Part shown: positions 35,045 through 43,399 of the stretch, in pieces
How positions within the stretch are numbered: position 1 is the first letter of the stretch
Layout: each line of letters opens with the position of its first letter
Origin: Paenibacillus flagellatus
Lineage (GTDB): Bacteria; Bacillota; Bacilli; Paenibacillales; NBRC-103111
Length of the DNA: 64,000 bases
NCBI RefSeq assembly: GCF_003217775.1
Contig: NZ_QJVJ01000020.1
Coordinates: forward strand, 1 to 64,000
Direction: 5' to 3'
Program-made: the position numbers and the translations under genes
The notes under the pieces: model-generated
Databases searched by the model: none
Told to the model about the DNA's origin: nothing
Seen by the model: the letters and a program-made list of their open reading frames with translations, nothing else

Positions 35045-36352
35045 TTATTTGTTTTTCTGCTTCTCGAGCTCCGCCTTCAGCTTCTCTTCGAGGGTGCGCA
35101 GCGCCGTATTGACGTCCGTCTTGCCGGAGGCGACGTCGATGAACGTCGTGCCCATCAGCGTCTGCTGCGTCGCTCCGGGCACGTCGGCCAGCCCGGCCTT
35201 GCGCTTCGTCGTGTAGGGAACCGGCGGGTAGACGTTGATTGCCTGCATGTTTTTCGTGCTGTAGACCGGGTGTCCTTTGCCGAGCTCCTTCTTGATGTCT
35301 TCCTTGACGAGCGTCGTCGGAATGCCTTTCCGGGAATCCTCCATCTGAACCTCGTCGGACAGCATCGCCATGATCATCTCGAACGCCTCTTCCTTATGCT
35401 CGCTCGTCTTCGAGATCGACCAGTACGCGGGCCCGCGCTGCGGCATGAGCTTGGGCGCTCCCGGCAGCACCGGATACGACACCATATCCCAATTCACCTC
35501 GGGCGGAATGGTCAAGTAGACGCTGTGCTGGTTCGCCATCATGGCGACGTTGCCTTTGGAGAATGCGGTATTCTCGGCGGAGCTCGTCTTCTCGATCGTG
35601 TTGTTCGGAATTTCGTAAAACCGCTTGAAGTTGTCGAACAGCAGCTTCCACTTCTCCGGATCGGCCAGCCGGTCCTCGTTCGGATCGAGAATCGGGAGCG
35701 AGAACGGGTTGTCGCGCAGCATGTTGACCGGGTTCGAGCTGAAGCCGCGGTAGGAGACGCCGCCTTCCGTGCGCGTCATTTTTTGCGCCAAATCGTACAC
35801 TTCGTCCCACGTCATGCCGTCCTTCGGGTACGCGACGCCGAACCGGTCGAACAAATCTTTGTTGTAGTAGAGCGCCTGGGGGAAATACGGGGGGACCGGC
35901 AAGCCGTACAGCGCTTTGGAGCGCCCCGCATCGACGATCTCGTCGATGAACACTTGATTGAACCGGGGCAGATCGTACTGATGCTTCTTCACGAGCTCGG
36001 TCAGGTCGAAACCGAGCTGCAAATCCAGATAGCCGCTCACCAAGGTAGGGACGTCGGTACGGATCAAATCGGGGACGTCGCCCGCCGCCACGAGCTCCGG
36101 CATCGTCGTTCCTTTGCCGTTCTGGATATATTCGACGGTAATGTGCGGGAACTTCTTCTTCAAGACGTCCCGGAACCGGTCGTCGAACTCTTGCGGCGTC
36201 ACGCCCCCTCCCCAAATTTTCATCGTAAACGGCTCCTTCGGCTTCACGACCGCCTCTCCTCCGGCATTCCCCTGCTCCTTGCCGCCGCCGCATCCCGCCA
36301 GCAGCGAAGACAGCAGGACGACCGACGCCAGCAGAGCGCCCGTTCTTCTCAT
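35045..36352 (-). CDS. Sugar ABC transporter substrate-binding lipoprotein
   Basis: A 435-aa protein. The signal peptide ends in a lipobox (LLSSLLAGC), so it is anchored outside the membrane. The mature protein has the family-1 solute-binding pattern: FTMKIWGGGVTPQEFDDRFR, ALYYNKDLFDRFGVAYPKDG, MTWDEVYDLAQKMTRTEGG, NVAMMANQHSVYLTI. ATG 36352 has GGGGAG 10 bases upstream. It is the first gene of the leftward locus and has a cre-like site upstream, which suggests carbon catabolite control. No permease or ATPase genes follow, so it must use a transporter encoded elsewhere. Confidence 0.92.
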   Translation of the reverse strand: MRRTGALLASVVLLSSLLAGCGGGKEQGNAGGEAVVKPKEPFTMKIWGGGVTPQEFDDRFRDVLKKKFPHITVEYIQNGKGTTMPELVAAGDVPDLIRTDVPTLVSGYLDLQLGFDLTELVKKHQYDLPRFNQVFIDEIVDAGRSKALYGLPVPPYFPQALYYNKDLFDRFGVAYPKDGMTWDEVYDLAQKMTRTEGGVSYRGFSSNPVNMLRDNPFSLPILDPNEDRLADPEKWKLLFDNFKRFYEIPNNTIEKTSSAENTAFSKGNVAMMANQHSVYLTIPPEVNWDMVSYPVLPGAPKLMPQRGPAYWSISKTSEHKEEAFEMIMAMLSDEVQMEDSRKGIPTTLVKEDIKKELGKGHPVYSTKNMQAINVYPPVPYTTKRKAGLADVPGATQQTLMGTTFIDVASGKTDVNTALRTLEEKLKAELEKQKNK

Positions 36353-36983
36353 GGACTTCACTCCCCTTTTTAACTGAATATTCAATCTTTTACAGGCATG
36401 CCGGATGCCCTCCGAACGCGTCTTCGAACGCTTGGTATACCCTCCTCTCGGTCTGCGCTTTTCATCCAGAGTGCGGTCGCTAGTCGAAGGAACGATGAAC
36501 ACTGGTTTTATCTGGTTCTTACGTTATCATTGTAGAAAGCGCTTTATTTTTTGTCAATTGGTTTTTTGGTGTCGAGCTATTTGCTGGGTGAAAACGGAAG
36601 ATGTCGACGTCCCTTCGGCCTTGTTTAATCATATTATTCAGATGAGGCGGGAAAATATTACGATTTTCAGACGAGGAATCTGGTTTTGATTCAAAGAGCA
36701 AGAAACCACAACATCAGTGTGGTTTTGTCCTGGTTTTGGAATGCAATTGGTCTTGCCGCTCCTGCGGAAGGGATAGCCGCTTCGTTTAGAGCGGAGGGTA
36801 CCGGCTCGACCGGCTGGGCCGCGGGCTAAAGTTCCATTCGATATGGTAATATGGAGCTGGAGCTGTTAATGGGGTTGGGGCGCAGTATCAATCGGAGGAG
36901 GATGGGCCGTCATAACGAACTTTGCAACGGACACGCGACTTATAGCCGATCTGTTTCGAAATTGTATTTCGGAAGCCAGGTAC
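36353..36983. other. Regulatory intergenic region of about 630 bases
   Basis: Divergent region. The left part holds the leftward promoter and a cre-like palindrome at 36534-36548. At 36703-36725, AAACCACA and TGTGGTTT form a perfect 8-base inverted repeat with a 7-base centre that could be an operator or a weak terminator. At 36894-36901 there is a strong GGAGGAGG ribosome site with no canonical start codon at the right distance. No gene is recognised in between. Confidence 0.5.
36534..36548. promoter_or_regulatory. cre-like (CcpA) operator
   Basis: AGAAAGCGCTTTATT: the core GAAAGCGCTTT matches the strongest form of the CcpA-binding cre palindrome (TGAAAGCGCTTTCA), with divergence at the outer bases. 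It lies about 185 bases upstream of the binding-lipoprotein start, in the only promoter region of the polysaccharide locus. Glucose repression of the locus is inferred. Confidence 0.55.
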
Positions 36984-37169
36984 TTGACCAGAACGGAAAT
37001 GAACGCGATTCATAACTATCTCGCGAAATACGAAGACGTAGAATCGCCCGAGAAAGAAGCGATTGCGGAGATCAGCAGCGATTTCAAGTTAAGCTACAAA
37101 CGCTTAAAGGAATCCGGCCCGGAAGAAGTGGACAATTATTTCCGGTACATGAGCGAACGACTTCCCTGA
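36984..37169 (+). CDS. Small hypothetical protein with uncertain start (61 aa or longer)
   Basis: The protein sequence is mostly helical and acidic, ending VDNYFRYMSERLP. The first usual start is TTG 36984, but the same frame continues upstream with protein-like sequence (TNFATDTRLIADLFRNCISE) to an ATA codon at 36912, ten bases after a strong GGAGG. The gene probably starts there with a rare start codon, or the sequence has a substitution at that codon; the product would then be about 85 aa. It ends 16 bases before the HxlR gene and is likely co-transcribed with it. Family not recognised. Confidence 0.55.
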   Translation: MTRTEMNAIHNYLAKYEDVESPEKEAIAEISSDFKLSYKRLKESGPEEVDNYFRYMSERLP

Positions 37170-37184
37170 AGGAGAGTGTGGCGG

Positions 37185-37592
37185 ATGCGCGAGGGCGAAA
37201 CCTGCGTCCCGACCGGCGTCGAGCTGAAGGACACCGGCTTCGGGTACACGTTGTCCTTAATCGGCGGCAAATATAAGATGATCATCCTGTATTGGCTCTC
37301 GGAGCATAAGGTGATGCGGTTTAACGAGCTGCAGCGGCGGATCGGCACCATTTCCTTCAAGACGCTGAGCGTCATGCTGAAAGAGCTGGAGTCCGACGGG
37401 CTTGTCAACCGCCAGGAATTTCCCCAAATCCCTCCGAAAGTCGAATATTCGTTATCCGAACGCGGCCTTTCTCTCGTTCCGGTGCTGGATATGATGTGCG
37501 AGTGGGGGAAAAAGAACGGCTTGCCGGCCCCGGAACCCGTACATCAGCAGCCTTCGCCGCTCGATTCACTCGAAAGAAGGACTTCCCCGTAA
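37185..37592 (+). CDS. HxlR-family transcriptional regulator
   Basis: A 135-aa winged-helix protein with the HxlR signature: YTLSLIGGKYKMIILYWLSE, then RFNELQRRIGTISFKTLSVM, LKELESDGLVNRQEFPQIPP and KVEYSLSERGLSL. HxlR proteins sense redox or electrophile stress or aldehydes and often control a nearby flavin or NAD(P)H oxidoreductase. Here a flavodoxin-type reductase lies tail-to-tail downstream. ATG 37185 has AAGGAG with 10-base spacing. Confidence 0.92.
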   Translation: MREGETCVPTGVELKDTGFGYTLSLIGGKYKMIILYWLSEHKVMRFNELQRRIGTISFKTLSVMLKELESDGLVNRQEFPQIPPKVEYSLSERGLSLVPVLDMMCEWGKKNGLPAPEPVHQQPSPLDSLERRTSP

Positions 37593-37613
37593 TCGAGGAA
37601 ATCCTTCTTCTTG
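37573..37613. terminator. Bidirectional terminator between HxlR and reductase genes
   Basis: GAAGGACTTCC and GGAAATCCTTC form an 11-bp stem with one mismatch. It overlaps the HxlR stop codon, is followed on the plus strand by TTCTTG, and would serve both convergent genes. Confidence 0.65.
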
Positions 37614-37637
37614 TGCAGCCTTGTCGGTGCGGGCCGT

Positions 37638-38048
37638 TTACAGGCTATCGATAAAATTCAGATAGGCTTGCGCGCTCTGCTCCAATCGGGCGGCGGGCGT
37701 TTCGTTGTCCGCGCCGGGCACCAGCCCGCCGGGCTCGTTTTCCGTTCCGTAGAAGGCAAAGAACGAACGATAGTCGGCACCGCAATACCGGAAGGACGTT
37801 TCGAACGGCACCAATATTTGCTCAAGCGAATAGCGGTATCTTCCGTTCGCGCTGTAATCCTCCTTTTGGATGCCCGCCGTTACGCCCAAGGCGACCTTGC
37901 GGTTTTTTAGCTTGTCCCCGCCTTTGGAACCGTAAGCCCATCCGTACGTCAAGACGTCGTCCAGCCATTTCCTCAGCTCTTCCACCCACCGCTTATTGAC
38001 GGCGGATGTGTCCAGGCTTGGATGGGTAACGACGACGAGCGTTTTCAT
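37638..38048 (-). CDS. Flavodoxin-fold NAD(P)H oxidoreductase with internal in-frame deletion
   Basis: A 136-aa protein with the start MKTLVVVTHPSLDTSAVNKR and the end region WLDDVLTYGWAYGSKGGDKL of the KefF/YwrO/MdaB-type quinone reductases. Between ELRK (residue about 27) and WLDDVLTYG, full-length relatives carry roughly 49 more residues, including the flavin-contacting FQFPxYW segment. The join occurs between similar LRK/LKK codons, consistent with a recombination deletion that preserved the frame. The product probably cannot bind FMN and is likely non-functional, although the frame is open and the ribosome region intact. Confidence 0.8.
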   Translation of the reverse strand: MKTLVVVTHPSLDTSAVNKRWVEELRKWLDDVLTYGWAYGSKGGDKLKNRKVALGVTAGIQKEDYSANGRYRYSLEQILVPFETSFRYCGADYRSFFAFYGTENEPGGLVPGADNETPAARLEQSAQAYLNFIDSL

Positions 38049-38180
38049 CGGGGATCGTCCTCTCTGCGAATGGTGTACGCTTTGAGTATAAAAGGGTCGC
38101 CGCCGATCGAGAAGTACGCACTTTTCGTACAGGTACTTTCCGCAAGGTAAGTAGGCTGAAGGATCCATTCGCCAATGGGC

Positions 38181-41100
38181 TCAATCCGTTCCCGGGATCA
38201 CGAAGCTGACGATCGTTCCTTCGCCGGGCTCGCTGCGGATCGTCAGCCCTTGCCCGAACAGCCGTTTGAGCCGGCGGTTGGTGTTGGACAGCCCGATTCC
38301 CCTTCTGCCTCCGGTCGCCGCCGCGTTCTCCTCCAGCAGCTGACCGACCCGTTCCCGCGTCATGCCGACGCCGTTATCCTCGACCGCAACGAACGTCGCG
38401 CCGTCCCGGCGCCCGATGCGGATCCGGAGCGTGCCTCCCTTGTTTCGCCCGAGCAATCCGTGCTTGACCGCATTCTCGACAAGCGGCTGAATCGTCAGCG
38501 GAGGCAGCAGCGCCTCGACGTCCGGATCGACGTCCCACTCGACGGTCAGCCGGCTGCCGAACCGCTCGCGCTCGATATAGACATACGCTCGCACGAGATC
38601 CAGTTCGTGCGATAGGGAGACGAGCTCGCCCGTATTCAAAAAGTCGAAGCTGATCCGCAAATACGAGGCGAACGCTTCGCCGAGCCTGCGCATCCGCTTC
38701 GTGTCGATATCGCTCAGCGCCATGAGCGAATTCAGCGTATTGAACAAAAAGTGCGGTTGAATTTGCGCCTGCCAATAGGCCGCTTCCAGACGCAGCCGCT
38801 GCTCGACCGACCGCTTGAGCGACGTGAGCAGCCGAATGCGCGCCTTCAGCTCGAGCGCATCGACCGGCTTGGCGACGTAGTCGTTCGCCCCGGCGTAAAA
38901 CCCGGCGTAGACGTCCGCCGGCTCGCTGCGCGCGGTCAGCAGCAAAACGGGCAGCTCCGAAACGGAGAACCGCTCCCGCACGATTCGCGTCAGCTCGTAG
39001 CCCGACATCTGAGGCATCATGACGTCGACGATCAGCAGGTCCCACGGCTCCGCGGCGAGCAGCTCCAACGCTTCCTTGCCGGAGCCGGCCGTTCTCACGA
39101 GGTAATCGCCCCCCGACAGCATGCCGGACAACACTTTCAAATTGACCGGATCGTCGTCGACGACCAGAATGCTCATCCGTTCGCCCGTCGCCCCGGGCGC
39201 CGTCTGCTCCCGCTCGACCGGGCCCGCTTCGGCGGCCGTCGCCGCTTCCGCCAACAGCGTCGGCTGCGGAGGCGCGGAAGGAAGCTCCGTCTCTTGCGCC
39301 AGCGGAAGCTCGAAATGGAAGACGGAGCCTCGGCCGGGTTCGGAATAAGCCTCCAGGCTGCCGCCGTGAAGCTCGACCAGCTGCCGGCAAATGCTCAAGC
39401 CGAGCCCGATGCCGCCGCTCTCGCCGTTTCCCTGCTCATACGGCAAAAAAATGCGCGACAGCGTCTCTTCGTCCATTCCGGCCCCGGTGTCCGTCACTTC
39501 GATGAACGCCCGGCCGCTTCGGACTTCGGCGGAGACGGAAATCGTCCCTTCGTCGGTAAATTTGAGCGCGTTGTGGACGAGGTTGAGCAAAATTTGCACA
39601 AGCCTTTTCTCGTCGGCCATGACCGGCGGCATCGATTGCGGCATGCGCTGCTCCAGCCTCACCGGCCTGCCTTCGGCCATATAGCGCAGCATGCCGAACA
39701 CCGCCGAAACGACCGCATCGAGGCGCACCGGCTCCCGGCGCAGCACGATGCGCTTCTCCTGCAGACGGGCGATGTCGAGAAGCTCGTCCACCATATGGGA
39801 CATGCGGCGGCTGATCGTAACGAGCAGCTCCAAATTTTCGGCGCTTTCGCGGCCGATCGTCTGTTTCTCCTTATCCGCTACGGTTTGGGCGATCGTCATG
39901 ATGCCGTGCAGCGGCGTTCGAAGCTCGTGCGACGTATTGGCCAGAAATTGGTCCTTCAGCTTGTCGGCCATGCGCAGCTGCTCGTTCAGCTTGGCGTTCT
40001 CCTCGGCATTGCGGTAATACCGCTTGAACCAATAGGAGGAGAAGCCCACGATGGCCGCAATGATATCGACCGGGTAATACACGTTCACCTCGACGACTCC
40101 CCTGTTATGCAACGCCCCCCATACGATGCTCGAAATGACGCTCGCGGCCGTAATCATCAGGAAGCCGGCGCCATGCTTATTGCGCACGACCATCTTTACG
40201 ATCAGAACGGCAAACCAGATCGTCGGAAGCAAGAACATCAGCGAGAATAGTCGCGCCGCACTCGAATGATGGACGAGCGCAGCCGGCGCCGCCAATATAA
40301 AGGCCGTGTACAGAACGAGGAGCGAGGTATAGAGACGAAACCGTTTGCCGTTCAAGGCGCTGGCGGAAAATGTGCCGGCAAGCAGCAAAATAAAAAAGGC
40401 GAGCCATACATAAGAAAGCAGCCTGACCTTCAAAATCCACGTATAACCGAGCGGCACCCACTGCAGCAAAATGTAATCGTCCCCGGACACGATCGTCAAG
40501 CTTGCCATAAACAGCAGCAAAATAAACGTAATTAGCGCTTTTTGGCGCACGTCGAACAAATAAAGAATGCAAGCGTATAAGCCGTGCAGCAGCAGGATAA
40601 GAAACGTGACGAGCTGGAAGCCGATGGAATACCAGCGCTGGGTATCGATCGCCGCTTGTGAGCCGAAGCGAATCGATTTGGCGATCCCTCCGGTATTCGG
40701 CTGATCGAAGTTGGCCACGCGGATCAGCAGCTCGATTTGCGTCGCATCGGCATCCGTATAGGAAGCGGTGTAGGACCGGCTATCCGGTCGATACCGTTCG
40801 GCCCGTTCGGCGACCGTGCCGAATTCGGCCGATACTTGCCCGTTTATTTCCACGGCCGAGGAGGCTTGGATGCCGTTCATCCAAAACGTATACGGCTGAT
40901 CCAAGCCGGGGTCGACGAGGATCGTCAGCCTGTACGTGCCGTAGCCGAACGACGTGCCCGGCTCGCCCGGGAAAGCGCTTCTCCAATCGCCGGGAACGCG
41001 GACATGCCGCATTCCGTCCACGGGCTGCCGCTTGAGCTCGTCGTGCGTGACGAGAGCGCCGGGGTAAAATTCCCACTCGCCGTCCAATCGGAAAGGGGGA

Positions 41101-41267
41101 GAGTTCGCCAGCTCCCGGCCGCGAAGATCAAGCACGCCTCCCGCAACACCGGGATGTTCGGCGGAATCGAACATGTCCGACCACACCGATCGCATGCCCA
41201 GCAAAAAAGCGAGGAACAAAACAAGCACCGTCATATGTTTGAGAAAGGAGGAGATTCGTATTCGCAT
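38181..41267 (-). CDS. 7TMR-DISM hybrid sensor kinase with second LytS-type kinase module
   Basis: 1028 aa. An N-terminal helix is followed by a 7TMR-DISM extracellular carbohydrate-like domain (about 45-205), seven membrane helices (about 210-400), HisKA (ANTSHELRTPLHG, H about 447) and HATPase (VMADEKRLVQILLNLVHNAL, GIGLGLSICRQLVELHGG). A receiver follows (SILVVDDDP; LLIVDVMMPQMSG, D about 748; K in YVAKPVD), and then a LytS/YesM-like kinase end (AQIQPHFLFNTLNSLM, H about 839; PLVENAVKHGLL). Family knowledge: 7TMR-DISM kinases sense extracellular ligands. Two kinase cores flanking one receiver suggest internal phosphorelay. No response-regulator gene is adjacent. Confidence 0.92.
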   Translation of the reverse strand: MRIRISSFLKHMTVLVLFLAFLLGMRSVWSDMFDSAEHPGVAGGVLDLRGRELANSPPFRLDGEWEFYPGALVTHDELKRQPVDGMRHVRVPGDWRSAFPGEPGTSFGYGTYRLTILVDPGLDQPYTFWMNGIQASSAVEINGQVSAEFGTVAERAERYRPDSRSYTASYTDADATQIELLIRVANFDQPNTGGIAKSIRFGSQAAIDTQRWYSIGFQLVTFLILLLHGLYACILYLFDVRQKALITFILLLFMASLTIVSGDDYILLQWVPLGYTWILKVRLLSYVWLAFFILLLAGTFSASALNGKRFRLYTSLLVLYTAFILAAPAALVHHSSAARLFSLMFLLPTIWFAVLIVKMVVRNKHGAGFLMITAASVISSIVWGALHNRGVVEVNVYYPVDIIAAIVGFSSYWFKRYYRNAEENAKLNEQLRMADKLKDQFLANTSHELRTPLHGIMTIAQTVADKEKQTIGRESAENLELLVTISRRMSHMVDELLDIARLQEKRIVLRREPVRLDAVVSAVFGMLRYMAEGRPVRLEQRMPQSMPPVMADEKRLVQILLNLVHNALKFTDEGTISVSAEVRSGRAFIEVTDTGAGMDEETLSRIFLPYEQGNGESGGIGLGLSICRQLVELHGGSLEAYSEPGRGSVFHFELPLAQETELPSAPPQPTLLAEAATAAEAGPVEREQTAPGATGERMSILVVDDDPVNLKVLSGMLSGGDYLVRTAGSGKEALELLAAEPWDLLIVDVMMPQMSGYELTRIVRERFSVSELPVLLLTARSEPADVYAGFYAGANDYVAKPVDALELKARIRLLTSLKRSVEQRLRLEAAYWQAQIQPHFLFNTLNSLMALSDIDTKRMRRLGEAFASYLRISFDFLNTGELVSLSHELDLVRAYVYIERERFGSRLTVEWDVDPDVEALLPPLTIQPLVENAVKHGLLGRNKGGTLRIRIGRRDGATFVAVEDNGVGMTRERVGQLLEENAAATGGRRGIGLSNTNRRLKRLFGQGLTIRSEPGEGTIVSFVIPGTD

Positions 41268-41367
41268 GTCCTATATATTTGACCTCCGCTCCTCTTTTCC
41301 TTTTTTCCTCGGACGGAGTGACCGTGTCTCTACGCGCTGCGTCGGCGGCCGACCGTCGCCGAACGCC

Positions 41368-41410
41368 GAAAAAGCCGGTTCCTCTCCTTCGAGGAATCGG
41401 CTTTTTTTCG
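41368..41410. terminator. Terminator downstream of the nucleotidase gene
   Basis: AAAAGCCGGTTCCTC and GAGGAATCGGCTTTTTTT form a long stem with T runs on both strands. It lies 20 bases past the stop of the leftward nucleotidase gene (41431). Confidence 0.88.
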
Positions 41411-41430
41411 AATGCAGGCCATCCGTCTCG

Positions 41431-43206
41431 TCAAGGCAGCACGATGACCTGTCCCGGATAAATCAGATTCGGGTTCGGAACCGGGTTCAGCTTGTGCAGC
41501 GTCTGCCACGTCGTCCCGTACTTCTTCGCGATCGCCCAGAGCGAATCGCCCGGACGGACGGTGTAGACGCTGCCGGCGGCGGGGCCGGATTCCGCCGAAG
41601 CGGCGGGCGCTTGCGCGGCCGGAGCGGGCCTCTGTGCCGCGGGGGCAGGCTGGGGAGCGGCGGCGGCCGCTTTCACCCGGATGCGCCCTTCGGTCGCGGG
41701 CTTCAGTTCCCCGGCTTGGCGGATGTACGCGATGAGCGACTCCTCGAGCGAGGAGAAGTCGTTCGCGACCGGATAATCCTTGAACATCGTGTAGTTGTCC
41801 CCGCCGGCCGCCATGAAGTCGTTTGTGGCGAGCACGTACGTCCGCTCCGGATCGAGCGGCTCGCCCTTCACCGCGATTGACGTAATGCGCGCGTTTTTCG
41901 GCAAGGACGGGTCGAACTCGAACGAGAGGCCGCCCACCTGCGGGAACCCGCCGAGCGATTCCGGGTAGGCGGACACGCCGAGCTCGAGCGCCGCTTTGAT
42001 ATCCGCGCCCTTCACCTTCTTCGTCTGGATGTAGTTGCCGAACGGCAGCACCGTAATGACATCGCCTTTCGTAATCGGCCCCGCCTCGATCGAGGCGCGG
42101 ATGCCCCCGCCGTTCGTAATCGCCGCGTCGGCCCCGGTCTCGCTCAGCATCGCGTCGGCGATCAGGTTGCCGAGGTTCGATTCGCCCTTGCGGACGACCT
42201 CGCGCTCCCCGACCAGCTTCACGCCGGCGGAGCCGACGACCTCCTGCAGTACGGCTTCCTGCGCTTGTTTCACTTGTCCGACGATGTCCAGCACCTTCGG
42301 ATCCGGCTGGACGTTTTGCTCGACGACCTGCTGCTTCGTGATCAGGCTCGCCTTCTTCGACGTCAGCTTGCCGTTCTCGAACGTCAGGTCGACCCGGCCG
42401 ATCTGCTTCAAATATTCGCCCGTCTGCGCGATCAGCACGCCGCCCTCCAGCCTTCCCGCCTCCATCGCCGTATGGCTGTGGCCGTCGAGAATGACGTCGA
42501 TTTCGGGAACGGCCCGCGCCACCTTGATGCTCGTATCGGCGCTCGACAGATCGACGCCGAGATGGGCGATGGCGACGATCGCGTCCACCTTGCCCTTCAG
42601 CTCCGCCACGATCGCTTTCGCCTCCGCCGCCGGATCGGCGAACGTGATGCCTTCGACGTTTTTAGGGTGTGTTTTGTAGGCGGTCTCCGGCGTCGTCAAG
42701 CCGAAGAAGCCGATCTTCAAGCCGCCCGCCTCTTTGATGACGTACGGGGCCAACAGCCGCTCGCCGTCCGCCTGCTTGACGTTGGCGCTCACGACCGGGA
42801 ACTGGGCGCGCTTGCTCAGCTCGACGAGACGCGCGTACCCGTAGTTGAAATCGTGGTTGCCCGGCGCCATCGCGTCGTAGCCCGCGGCGTTCATGATGTC
42901 GACGATGCTCTCGCCGCGCACGAGGTTGGCGATCGTCTGTCCGTGGAACGTGTCGCCTGCATCGATCAGGAGCGTGTTCGGATGCTCCTTCTTGTACGAC
43001 CGGACGAGCGCCACCATCTCCGCATAGCCGATGTTGACGTCCTTGGTGGATTCGACGCGGGCGTGCACGTCGTTCGTATGGAAAAGGGTGACGGTGCGGC
43101 TTCCGGCCGCCTCTGCGGCGGCGGGCGCCGCCGTCGCCGTCTGGACCGCGGACAGCGCGAGCAGCAGCGCGAACAGCCACAGGCTCCATTTCGCCGGTTT
43201 GATCAT
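41431..43206 (-). CDS. Secreted bifunctional 5'-nucleotidase/2',3'-cyclic phosphodiesterase with LysM
   Basis: 591 aa. Signal peptide (LWLFALLLALSAVQTATAA). The metallophosphatase domain shows metal ligands in LFHTNDVHARVE, DAGDTFHGQ, APGNHDFNYG and DVILDGHSHT. The 5'-nucleotidase C-terminal domain shows ITNGGGIRASIEAGPITKGD and NDFMAAGGDNYT. An Ala/Pro-rich linker leads to a LysM peptidoglycan-binding domain (YTVRPGDSLWAIAKKYGTTW). It degrades extracellular nucleotides for phosphate and nucleoside uptake while attached to the wall. ATG 43206 has GGAGGAG upstream; longer frames upstream overlap the divergent promoter. A single-gene unit. Confidence 0.94.
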   Translation of the reverse strand: MIKPAKWSLWLFALLLALSAVQTATAAPAAAEAAGSRTVTLFHTNDVHARVESTKDVNIGYAEMVALVRSYKKEHPNTLLIDAGDTFHGQTIANLVRGESIVDIMNAAGYDAMAPGNHDFNYGYARLVELSKRAQFPVVSANVKQADGERLLAPYVIKEAGGLKIGFFGLTTPETAYKTHPKNVEGITFADPAAEAKAIVAELKGKVDAIVAIAHLGVDLSSADTSIKVARAVPEIDVILDGHSHTAMEAGRLEGGVLIAQTGEYLKQIGRVDLTFENGKLTSKKASLITKQQVVEQNVQPDPKVLDIVGQVKQAQEAVLQEVVGSAGVKLVGEREVVRKGESNLGNLIADAMLSETGADAAITNGGGIRASIEAGPITKGDVITVLPFGNYIQTKKVKGADIKAALELGVSAYPESLGGFPQVGGLSFEFDPSLPKNARITSIAVKGEPLDPERTYVLATNDFMAAGGDNYTMFKDYPVANDFSSLEESLIAYIRQAGELKPATEGRIRVKAAAAAPQPAPAAQRPAPAAQAPAASAESGPAAGSVYTVRPGDSLWAIAKKYGTTWQTLHKLNPVPNPNLIYPGQVIVLP

Positions 43207-43399
43207 GGGTGGGACTCCTCCTTCAATCGGTTGTCCTTGCCATTTTATGACCCGATTGTTAAAGGGGCTTTTTCCCGGCGTGAAGATTTTGTAAAGAAGG
43301 CTGCCTGCCGCGGGATGCGTAAACGCAAACTTTCCGTTCCGCCGGCACTCCCTCCCTGCTACAATAAAAAGACCATACGTGAATCGGCGGAGGACCCTC

